64,000 nt of DNA from Halomonas shengliensis (GTDB taxonomy: Bacteria; Pseudomonadota; Gammaproteobacteria; Pseudomonadales; Halomonadaceae). Below are positions 57,266-64,000 of the stretch, one piece after another. The notes under the pieces are model-generated. The model searched no databases, was not told the origin of the DNA, and saw nothing but the letters and a program-made list of their open reading frames with translations. The translations under genes and the position numbers were made by a program. Positions within the stretch are counted from its first letter, which is position 1; the number at the start of each line of letters is the position of its first letter. The DNA is taken from NCBI RefSeq assembly GCF_900104135.1, contig NZ_FNIV01000004.1, positions 281,658 to 345,657 of the forward strand, read 5' to 3'.

Positions 57266-58276
57266 CTAGCGGCGCTGCAACTGGTCCAGGAGGCCGCCGC
57301 TGGCGAAGTGGGTCTCCATGGCCGCGTCCCAGCCGCCGAAGACCTCTTCCACCTTCAGCAGCTCGGTCTCGGGGAACTGCTCGGCGAACTCCTCGACCAC
57401 CGCTTCGTCGTGCACGCGGTAGTTGAAGCCGGCCAGCAGGCGCTGGGTCTCCTCCGCGTAGAGGTACTCCAGGTAGGCCCGGGCCAGCTCCTGGTTGCCG
57501 TTGCGCTCGGCGTTCTCCTCGACCACGGCCACCGGGAACTCGGCCAGGATGCTGACCGGCGGCACGATCACCTCGTAGTCGTCGCTGCCGTACTCGCCGC
57601 GGATGTTGTTGACCTCGGACTCGAAGCTGATCAGCACGTCGCCGATGCCGCGCTCGATGAAGCTGGTGGTGGCGCCACGGCCGCCGGTGTCGAACACCAC
57701 CACGTTGCCGAGGAAGTCGCGCATGAAGGCCTGGATCTGCTCCTCGTCGCCGTCGAACTGATGCTCGGCGAAGCCCCAGGCGGCCAGGTAGGTGTAGCGG
57801 CCGTTGCCGGAGGTCTTGGGGTTGGGGAAGACGATCTCCACGCCCTCGTCGTCCAGGTCCTCCCAGCCGTCGATGCCCTTGGGGTTACCCTTGCGCACCA
57901 GGAAGGCGGTGGTGGAGTAGTAGGGCGAGGCGTTGTTGGGCAGCGCCTGCTGCCAATCCTCGGCCACCAGGCCGTCGTCGGCCAGCACCTGGACGTCGGT
58001 GACCTGGTTGAAGGTGACCACATCGGCGCGCAGCCCCTGCAGGATGGAGCGCGCCTGGGCGGAGGAGCCGCCGTGGGACTGCTGAATGGCGATCTCCTCG
58101 CCCTGGGTCTCCTGCCAGTGGGCGATAAACTCGGGGTTGATCGCGGCGAACAGCTCGCGGGCGATGTCGTAGGAGGAGTTGAGCAGCTCGCGCTCGGCCG
58201 CCATCGCCGGGGCGGCCAGGCCGGCCCCCAGGGCGATGGCGAGCAGCGGGCGAGCGAGACGGGGATGGCGGATCAT
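57266..58276 (-). CDS. sbp: Periplasmic sulfate-binding protein
   Basis: 336 residues with a signal peptide cut at AMA/AE (about residue 26). The family runs are LNSSYDIARELFAAINPEF, QQSHGGSSAQARSI, NPKTSGNGRYTYLAAWG and ESEVNNI. It binds sulfate and hands it to CysTW. Either Sbp or CysP by name. GGAG is eight bases before the ATG. First gene of the operon, so its promoter is in 58277–58457. Confidence 0.95.
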   Translation of the reverse strand: MIRHPRLARPLLAIALGAGLAAPAMAAERELLNSSYDIARELFAAINPEFIAHWQETQGEEIAIQQSHGGSSAQARSILQGLRADVVTFNQVTDVQVLADDGLVAEDWQQALPNNASPYYSTTAFLVRKGNPKGIDGWEDLDDEGVEIVFPNPKTSGNGRYTYLAAWGFAEHQFDGDEEQIQAFMRDFLGNVVVFDTGGRGATTSFIERGIGDVLISFESEVNNIRGEYGSDDYEVIVPPVSILAEFPVAVVEENAERNGNQELARAYLEYLYAEETQRLLAGFNYRVHDEAVVEEFAEQFPETELLKVEEVFGGWDAAMETHFASGGLLDQLQRR

Positions 58277-58457
58277 GGCGTGACTCCAGGAGGTGTGAAT
58301 GACGTTGCGAGAAGAGTAGGCCGGCGCAAAAGTAATTACAATGGTATTTTTTATTCGATTATAGAATATTTGGCTGCGCCCCCGGCATCCCCGCCTGCCG
58401 CCGGGGGCGGGGTCTGCTAGAATGCGCCCTCTCGCCAGCGACCTCGGACTCCCCGCC
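58277..58457. promoter_or_regulatory. Divergent intergenic region of sbp and rpe
   Basis: 180 bases, A+T-rich at 58325–58375 against the GC background. On the minus strand TATAAT (complement of 58358–58363 region) is a -10 candidate for sbp; on the plus strand TAGAAT (58418–58423) is one for rpe. I see no clear CysB-site consensus. Confidence 0.4.
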
Positions 58458-59159
58458 ATGACCGATGCCACCCGCGACTTCCTGATCGCCCCCTCCATCC
58501 TCTCCGCCGACTTCGCGCGGCTGGGCCAGGAGGTGGACGACGTGCTGGCCTCCGGCGCCGACATCGTCCACTTCGACGTGATGGACAACCACTACGTGCC
58601 CAACCTCACCATCGGGCCCATGGTCTGCCAGGCGCTGCGCCACCACGGCGTCACCGCGCCCATCGACGTGCACCTGATGGTGCGGCCGGTGGACCGCCTG
58701 ATCGGCGACTTCATCGACGCCGGCGCCAGCATCATCACCTTCCACCCCGAGGCCTCGGACCATATCGATCGCTCCCTGCAGCTGATCCGCGACGGCGGTT
58801 GCCGGGCCGGCCTGGTGTTCAACCCGGCCACCCCGCTCAGCTACCTCGACTACGTGATGGACAAGGTCGACATGGTGTTGCTGATGAGCGTCAACCCCGG
58901 CTTCGGGGGCCAGTCGTTCATCCCCGCGACCCTGGACAAGCTGCGCGAGGCACGCCGGCGCATCGATGCCTCCGGTCGCGATATCCGTCTGGAGGTGGAT
59001 GGCGGCGTCAAGGTGGACAACATCGCCGAGATCGCCCGGGCGGGGGCCGACACCTTCGTCGCCGGCTCGGCGGTGTTCAAGGCGAGCAACGCGGCCGACC
59101 CCCACCGCTACGACGGCGTGATCCGGGAGTTCCGCGAGCAACTGGCCGGCGCGCGCTGA
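58458..59159 (+). CDS. rpe: Ribulose-phosphate 3-epimerase
   Basis: 233 residues, a TIM barrel. The family runs are [35 protein letters not shown]-like [22 protein letters not shown] and EVDGGV. Interconverts ribulose- and xylulose-5-phosphate. The ATG at 58458 gives the usual length. Next gene starts four bases later. Confidence 0.98.
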   Translation: MTDATRDFLIAPSILSADFARLGQEVDDVLASGADIVHFDVMDNHYVPNLTIGPMVCQALRHHGVTAPIDVHLMVRPVDRLIGDFIDAGASIITFHPEASDHIDRSLQLIRDGGCRAGLVFNPATPLSYLDYVMDKVDMVLLMSVNPGFGGQSFIPATLDKLREARRRIDASGRDIRLEVDGGVKVDNIAEIARAGADTFVAGSAVFKASNAADPHRYDGVIREFREQLAGAR

Positions 59160-59163
59160 GGCC

Positions 59164-59463
59164 GTGAGCGAGCGCGCCCTGTCCAAGGCGCCCGTGCCGG
59201 CGCGCGAGGAGCGGCTCTGGCACCTCTATGTGCTGGAGACGGCAAGCGGGGCGCTCTACACCGGGATCACCACCGACGTGGCCCGGCGCCTGGCCGAGCA
59301 CGCCGCCGGACGCGGCGCCAAGGCGCTGCGTGGCAAGGGCCCTCTCATCCTGCGCCACAGCGAACCGGTGGGCGAGCATGGCGAGGCGCTGCGCCGCGAG
59401 GCCGAGATCAAGCGCCTCGGCGCTGCCGCCAAGCGGGCCTGGCTGGCCCGGGTCCAGCGCTGA
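59164..59463 (+). CDS. GIY-YIG nuclease-like protein (YhbQ type)
   Basis: 99 residues from a GTG. The domain reads [16 protein letters not shown], a divergent GIY-YIG core, with [10 protein letters not shown] and REAEIKRLG of the single-domain UPF0213 proteins. Probably a DNA structure-binding nuclease. Starts four bases after rpe, so it is coupled to it. Confidence 0.88.
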   Translation: MSERALSKAPVPAREERLWHLYVLETASGALYTGITTDVARRLAEHAAGRGAKALRGKGPLILRHSEPVGEHGEALRREAEIKRLGAAAKRAWLARVQR

Positions 59464-60762
59464 CTAATGCAGCTTCATGCGCGGGCGGATGAAGCGGTTG
59501 AGGCCGTCGACCAGGATGGTCACCGCGGTCTTGAGGCTGCCGTGGATGGCACGCTGGTGCATGCGGTAGAGCGAGGCGTAGAAGAACTTCGCCAGGTGCC
59601 CCTCGACGAACAGGCTGCGCGCCGAGGCGCCGCGCATCAGGCTGCCGATCGCCTCGAAGTGGGCCAGCGAGATCAGTGAGCCGCGATCGCGGAACGTGAA
59701 GTCCTTGAGCGGCCGGCCGTCGAGGCTGGCGCGCAGGTTGCGGTAGAGCAGCGAGGCCTGCTGGTGGGCGGCCTGGGCGCGCGGCGGCACCGGCTTGCCG
59801 TCCGCCTGGGGACAGCTGGCGCAGTCGCCGAAGGCGAAGATGGCCGGGTCATCGTGGCTCTGCAGGGTGGGGTGGACCTTGACCTGGTGGTTGCGCTCGG
59901 TGGAAAGGCCCAGCGTGGAGAGGAAGGGCGGGGCCTTGATGCCCGCTGCCCAGACGCTGAGGTCGGTGGCGATGCGCGTGCCGTCGGCGGTGGTGAAGCC
60001 GGTGGCGTCCACGTCGGTCACCCGGGTCTCCAGGTGGATCGTTACGCCGAGCTTCTCGAGCTCGGCGTGCACCGCCCGCGAGATGCGCTCCGGCAGCGCC
60101 GGCAGCAGCCTCGGGGCCGCCTCCAGCAGGTGCACCGAGAGCTGGCCGGCGTCCAGGCGGGTGAAGCCGTAGCTGTGCAGCATGCGCGAGGCGTCGAAGA
60201 GCTCGGCGGCGAGCTCCACCCCGGTGGCCCCGGCGCCGACGATGCCTACGGTGAGGTGGGAGTGGTCGCGCCGCTCGGGGTCGCTGAAGCGCAGGAAGGT
60301 GTTGAGCATGTCGCGCCGGAAGGCCTCGGCCTGCTCCGGGCTGTCGAGGAAGTGGCAGTGCTCGGCGACCCCGGGGGTGCCGAAGTCGTTGCTGACGCTG
60401 CCCAGCGCCAGCACCAGCCGGTCGTACTCGAGGGTGCGGGGCGGCAGCACCTCCTGGCCCTCGTCGTCGAGCACCGCGTCCAGCGTCAGCCGCTTGCCCT
60501 CGCGGTCCAGGTCGCACAGGGTGCCGCGCTGGAAGCGGTAGCCGTTGGCGCGGGCGTGGCCCTGGTAGGAGACCTCGTCGAGCCCCGAGTCCAGGGCGCC
60601 GGTGGCCACCTCGTGGAGCAGCGGCTTCCAGATGTGGGTGGGGTTGCGGTCGACCAGCACGACCTCGGCGCGGCCACGCCGGCCGAGGCGGCGCCCGAGG
60701 CGGGTGACCAGTTCGAGGCCGCCGGCGCCGCCGCCGACCACCACGATACGGGGAGCTGCCAT
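59464..60762 (-). CDS. ndh: Type II NADH dehydrogenase
   Basis: 432 residues. Two Rossmann loops, VVVGGGAGGLELV (FAD) and VGIVGAGATGVELAAEL (NADH), and the FAD-contact FAFGDCAS. The C-terminal region has amphipathic segments for membrane docking, as in Ndh. Passes electrons to quinone without pumping protons. The stops of this gene and the GIY-YIG gene are adjacent. It is divergent from gph. Confidence 0.96.
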   Translation of the reverse strand: MAAPRIVVVGGGAGGLELVTRLGRRLGRRGRAEVVLVDRNPTHIWKPLLHEVATGALDSGLDEVSYQGHARANGYRFQRGTLCDLDREGKRLTLDAVLDDEGQEVLPPRTLEYDRLVLALGSVSNDFGTPGVAEHCHFLDSPEQAEAFRRDMLNTFLRFSDPERRDHSHLTVGIVGAGATGVELAAELFDASRMLHSYGFTRLDAGQLSVHLLEAAPRLLPALPERISRAVHAELEKLGVTIHLETRVTDVDATGFTTADGTRIATDLSVWAAGIKAPPFLSTLGLSTERNHQVKVHPTLQSHDDPAIFAFGDCASCPQADGKPVPPRAQAAHQQASLLYRNLRASLDGRPLKDFTFRDRGSLISLAHFEAIGSLMRGASARSLFVEGHLAKFFYASLYRMHQRAIHGSLKTAVTILVDGLNRFIRPRMKLH

Positions 60763-60902
60763 GAGTGACTCCTGGAAAAGGTGAGGGTATGGGGGAGACG
60801 TCGCCCCAGCATAGCGGCCCCCATGGCGGCTGCCTACGTGACCGGCTCGAGAGGCAGGCCGGCTCTTGATAGGTTTCCATACTGAAAAGGAGAGCAGTGA
60901 CG

Positions 60903-61634
60903 ATGCATCGCATGCTGGAGGGGATCGCCCTGGTGGCCTTCGACCTGGACGGCACCCTGATCGACTCGGTGCCCGACCTGGCCATCGCCGTGGACGCCGC
61001 CCTGGGCGAGCTGGGCCTGCCCGCCGCCGGTGAGGCGCGGGTGCGTGACTGGGTGGGCAATGGTTCGCGGGTATTGATGGAGCGCGCGTTAATAAATGCA
61101 CCCCCTCTGCGATCCGTCGCCGGCACCTCGCCTGGTGCGGCCTCATCTGGTGGCGCTGTACCAGTGGATGCCGAAGAAGTGGATAGCACCCTGCTGGAGC
61201 GCGCCCATGCGGCCTTCCTTGCGCACTACGGCCGCGACCCCGGTGCCCACACCCGGCTCTATCCCGGGGCGCGGGAGTGCCTCGATGCCCTGCGAGCGCG
61301 CGGCCTGCCGCTGGCCCTGGTGACCAACAAGCCCCACGCCTTCATCGCTCCGCTGCTGGAGGGGCTGGGGCTCGCCGAGCACTTCGCGCTCTGCCTGGGT
61401 GGCGACAGCCTCCCCGAGAAGAAGCCCCATCCGGCGCCGCTGCAGCATGTGGCGGCTCACTTCGGGGTGGCGCCGCAGGCCTGCCTGATGGTCGGCGACT
61501 CGCGCCACGACATCGCCGCCGGCAGGGCGGCGGGCTTTCGCACCCTGGCGGTGCCCTACGGCTACAACCATGGCGAGCCGGTGCGCGAGAGCGGCCCGGA
61601 CGGCGTGGTTGAATCGCTGGCGGAACTCGTTTAA
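60903..61634 (+). CDS. gph: Phosphoglycolate phosphatase with a small insertion
   Basis: 243 residues. HAD hydrolase: motif I AFDLDGTLIDS, motif II LVTNKP, motif III lysine in EKKPHPAP and the acids of MVGDSRHD. Removes phosphoglycolate from DNA repair and oxygenation. Two candidate starts: GTG at 60897 (four bases after GGAG) or ATG at 60903; I prefer the ATG. Between the cap residues a segment (about 67–95; SVAGTSPGAASSGGAVP) is extra compared with the family and is coded by somewhat less GC-rich DNA (61085–61190). Confidence 0.93.
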   Translation: MHRMLEGIALVAFDLDGTLIDSVPDLAIAVDAALGELGLPAAGEARVRDWVGNGSRVLMERALINAPPLRSVAGTSPGAASSGGAVPVDAEEVDSTLLERAHAAFLAHYGRDPGAHTRLYPGARECLDALRARGLPLALVTNKPHAFIAPLLEGLGLAEHFALCLGGDSLPEKKPHPAPLQHVAAHFGVAPQACLMVGDSRHDIAAGRAAGFRTLAVPYGYNHGEPVRESGPDGVVESLAELV

Positions 61635-61658
61635 CGTGAGTTCGGCTCATGCTATAAG
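61630..61658 (+). promoter_or_regulatory. Probable trpE promoter
   Basis: TTTAAC (61630–61635), 17 bases, TATAAG (61653–61658; five of six -10 bases). It overlaps the gph stop. A small inverted repeat CAATA/TATTG (61670–61682) lies just after, at a transcription-start or operator position. Confidence 0.5.
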
Positions 61659-61705
61659 CGCGGCCCAATCAATACGTTATTGCGATAGACGCGGACACCA
61701 CCCCG

Positions 61706-61810
61706 ATGATCAGCCGCCCCCTGCCGGACCCCCTCATGCCCGGCGGCGTGCTTCTCCACGCCGCCCGCTACCTGCCCCGCTCGCCCGTCCGCGGCGGCTG
61801 GCGATGGTGA
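61706..61810 (+). CDS. Putative trp leader peptide ending Trp-Arg-Trp
   Basis: 34 codons between the promoter and trpE, ATG at 61706 or shorter starts at 61736, with the last three codons TGG CGA TGG before TGA. Closely spaced Trp codons at the end of a leader ORF just before trpE are the hallmark of attenuation, known for trpE in pseudomonads. No good ribosome site is seen, and the following 73 bases hold no U-ended terminator, only a long-range CCTCGG/CCGAGG pairing that would cover the trpE ribosome site. So the peptide is suggestive, the mechanism open. Confidence 0.5.
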   Translation: MISRPLPDPLMPGGVLLHAARYLPRSPVRGGWRW

Positions 61811-61883
61811 CGCTCGCCCCGCGAGTCTGCCTCGGCGCCACCGCGCCCACCTTCGCCAACTCCCTTTCCCGAGGACACCGGGC

Positions 61884-63383
61884 ATGATGACCCCCGAACG
61901 TTTCCGCGAGCTGGCCGACGCCGGCTACAACCGTATTCCGGTCACCCGCGAGGTGCTGGCCGACCTCGACACGCCGCTCTCCACCTACCTGAAGCTCGCC
62001 AACGCGCCCTGGACCTTCCTGCTCGAATCCGTGCAGGGCGGCGAGAAGTGGGGGCGCTACTCCATCATCGGCCTGCCCAGCCGCGAGCGCATCGAGGTGC
62101 GCGGCTTCAGCATCAGCCATATCGTCGACGGCGAGCTCCATGGCGCCGCCGAGGTGGAGGACCCGCTGGCGTGGATCGAGCAGTTCCAGGCCCGCTTCAA
62201 GGTGCCGCGCCTGGACGACCAGCCGCGCTTCGACGGCGGGCTGGTGGGCTACTTCGGCTATGACACCATCCGCTACATCGAGCCGCGCCTGCGCAGCGAG
62301 GCGGCCGCGGCCAAGCCCGACCCGCTGGGCGTCCCGGACATCCTGCTGATGGTGGCCGACGACCTGGTGGTGTTCGACAACCTCTCCGGGCGGCTGACGC
62401 TGTGGACCCACGCCAACCCCGCCGAGACCGGCGCCTACGCCGCCGCGGTGGAGCGCCTGGAGGCGCTGGAGATCCGCCTGCGCAGCGCCACCCTCAACAC
62501 CGTGAGCCCCGGCACCGGCAGCGCCGCGGTGGAGGAGGGCGACTTCACCTCCGGCTTCACCGAGGCGGGCTTCAAGGCCGCGGTGGAGACCATCAAGGAG
62601 TACGTGCTGGCCGGCGACGTCATGCAGTGCGTGCCCTCCCAGCGCATGTCGATCCCCTACCGGGCCGCCCCCCTGGACCTCTACCGCGCCCTGCGCAGCC
62701 TCAATCCCTCGCCCTACATGTTCTACCTCGACCTGGGCGACCACCAGGTGGCCGGCTCCTCGCCGGAGATCCTCACCCGGCTGGAGGAGGGCGAGGTGAC
62801 GGTGCGGCCCATCGCCGGCACCCGCAAGCGCGGCCGCACCGAGGCCGAGGACCAGGCGCTGGAGGAGGAGCTGCTGGCCGATCCCAAGGAGCGCGCCGAG
62901 CACCTGATGCTGATCGACCTTGGGCGCAACGACGTCGGCCGCATCAGCGAGACCGGCTCGGTGAAGGTCACCGAGGAGATGGTGGTGGAGCGCTACTCCC
63001 ACGTCATGCACATCGTCTCCAACGTCACCGGCCGCCTGAAGCCCGGGCTCACCGCCATGGACGCCCTGCGCGCCACCTTCCCGGCGGGCACCGTCTCCGG
63101 GGCCCCCAAGATCCGCGCGCTGGAGATCATCGACGAGCTGGAGCCGGTCAAGCGCGGCATCTACTCCGGGGCGGTGGGCTATCTCTCCTGGCACGGCAAC
63201 CTCGACACCGCCATCGCCATCCGCACCGCGGTGATCAAGGATGGCCAGCTCCATGTCCAGGCGGGCGCCGGCATCGTCGCCGACTCGGTGCCCGAGCAGG
63301 AGTGGCAGGAGACCCTCAACAAGGGGCGGGCGCTGTTCCGCGCCGTGGCCATGGCCGAGCGCGGCCTGGACAACCTCGAATAA
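61884..63383 (+). CDS. trpE: Anthranilate synthase component I
   Basis: 499 residues. Makes anthranilate from chorismate with TrpG-supplied ammonia. The Trp-inhibition site LLESVQ near the N-terminus, the motif NPSPYMFYL, the chorismate-site [14 protein letters not shown] and PIAGTRKRG, and the metal site [11 protein letters not shown] are intact. Start: two adjacent ATGs after GAGGACACCGGGC. TrpG follows 16 bases later. Confidence 0.98.
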   Translation: MMTPERFRELADAGYNRIPVTREVLADLDTPLSTYLKLANAPWTFLLESVQGGEKWGRYSIIGLPSRERIEVRGFSISHIVDGELHGAAEVEDPLAWIEQFQARFKVPRLDDQPRFDGGLVGYFGYDTIRYIEPRLRSEAAAAKPDPLGVPDILLMVADDLVVFDNLSGRLTLWTHANPAETGAYAAAVERLEALEIRLRSATLNTVSPGTGSAAVEEGDFTSGFTEAGFKAAVETIKEYVLAGDVMQCVPSQRMSIPYRAAPLDLYRALRSLNPSPYMFYLDLGDHQVAGSSPEILTRLEEGEVTVRPIAGTRKRGRTEAEDQALEEELLADPKERAEHLMLIDLGRNDVGRISETGSVKVTEEMVVERYSHVMHIVSNVTGRLKPGLTAMDALRATFPAGTVSGAPKIRALEIIDELEPVKRGIYSGAVGYLSWHGNLDTAIAIRTAVIKDGQLHVQAGAGIVADSVPEQEWQETLNKGRALFRAVAMAERGLDNLE

Positions 63384-63399
63384 GGCGCCGGAGAGAGCC

Positions 63400-64000
63400 A
63401 TGAATGTCTGCATGATCGACAACTACGACAGCTTCACCTTCAACGTGGTGCAGTACCTGGGGGAGCTGGGCGCCGAGGTGACCACCTACCGCAACGACGC
63501 CATCACCCTGGCCGAGATCGAGGCCATGGCCCCGAGCCACCTGGTGATCTCCCCCGGGCCCTGCACCCCGGACCAGGCCGGCATCTCGCTGGCGGCCATC
63601 CGCCACTTCGCCGGCCGGCTGCCGATACTGGGCATCTGCCTGGGCCACCAGGCGATCGGCCAGGTCTACGGCGGCGAGGTGGTGCGCGCCCCCCAGGTGA
63701 TGCACGGCAAGACCTCGGCCATCCGCCACACCGGCCAGGGGGTGTTCGAGGGCCTCGAGGATCCCCTGGAGGTGACCCGCTACCACTCGCTGGTGGTGGC
63801 CCGGGAGACCCTCCCCGACTGCCTGGAGATCACCGCCTGGACCGATGACGACGACGTCACCCCGGGGCTGATCATGGGGCTGCGCCACCGCGAGCTCGAC
63901 GTCGAGGGCGTGCAGTTCCACCCCGAGTCGATCCTCAGCCGCCAGGGCCACGACCTGCTGGCCAACTTCCTCAAGCGCCGCGCGCCGGCGCCGCTGGGCC
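63400..64000 (+). CDS. trpG: Anthranilate synthase component II, 3' end cut by the window
   Basis: 200 residues are visible, nearly the full usual length. Class I glutamine amidotransferase with [13 protein letters not shown], the catalytic Cys in [10 protein letters not shown], and the His-Glu pair in [10 protein letters not shown]. The chain runs on past 64000 with no stop in the window. Provides ammonia to TrpE; TrpG in many relatives also serves PabB. Confidence 0.97.
   Translation, partial: MNVCMIDNYDSFTFNVVQYLGELGAEVTTYRNDAITLAEIEAMAPSHLVISPGPCTPDQAGISLAAIRHFAGRLPILGICLGHQAIGQVYGGEVVRAPQVMHGKTSAIRHTGQGVFEGLEDPLEVTRYHSLVVARETLPDCLEITAWTDDDDVTPGLIMGLRHRELDVEGVQFHPESILSRQGHDLLANFLKRRAPAPLG

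Overview
The window is a high-GC chromosomal segment of a gammaproteobacterium. Its content fits Halomonadaceae (Halomonas or a relative): a DUF6489–phasin–class I PHA synthase cluster, a long PilZ/YajQ-type c-di-GMP gene set, and the order miaB–phoH–ybeY–corC–lnt typical of the class. The assignment is inferred from gene content and codon bias, not from a marker gene. The segment is almost fully coding. No rRNA, tRNA, CRISPR array, transposase, integrase or phage gene is visible.

Layout. 1–1273 is the 3' end of purA. 1353–11191 (minus strand) is the most unusual part: an operon-like run ugd – alg8 – alg44 – PL14 lyase – PL5 lyase – long Sel1-repeat lipoprotein. It looks like the inner-membrane core of an alginate machine, but its sugar-nucleotide enzyme is of the UDP-glucose 6-dehydrogenase type, not AlgD, and the epimerase, acetylation, porin and AlgA genes are absent. 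Both lyase families include glucuronan lyases, so the best hypothesis is a c-di-GMP-controlled synthase for a glucuronic acid polymer (glucuronan-like) with its own trimming enzymes.

11495–23794 holds cobO, a RimK-like ATP-grasp gene divergent from a GNAT gene, yajQ, a DUF454 membrane protein, pepN, a small membrane protein, a Kef-type antiporter, lemA with an M48 protease, and an acidic lipoprotein with a duplicated helix. 23917–30955 holds a cold-shock gene, a double TM2 protein, a LysE exporter, slt, a YkvA protein, two coupled hot-dog thioesterases, and htpG behind a near-perfect sigma-32 promoter. 31186–42685 holds pntAB, gpsA–sixA, an AEC permease with a tiny upstream coupled ORF, two hydrolases plus a patatin phospholipase, an Smr protein, prmB and aroC.

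42816–45805 is the PHA cluster. 45928–51557 is the minus-strand envelope/RNA-maintenance block lnt–corC–ybeY–phoH–miaB, with a hairpin-rich repeat element between phoH and miaB. 51994–54441 holds an SH3 protein, a thiopurine methyltransferase, a YajG lipoprotein and a GNAT gene. 54451–58276 is the sulfate ABC transporter sbp–cysTWA. 58458–64000 holds rpe, a GIY-YIG protein, ndh, gph, a putative Trp-codon leader peptide, trpE and the start of trpG, which runs off the window.
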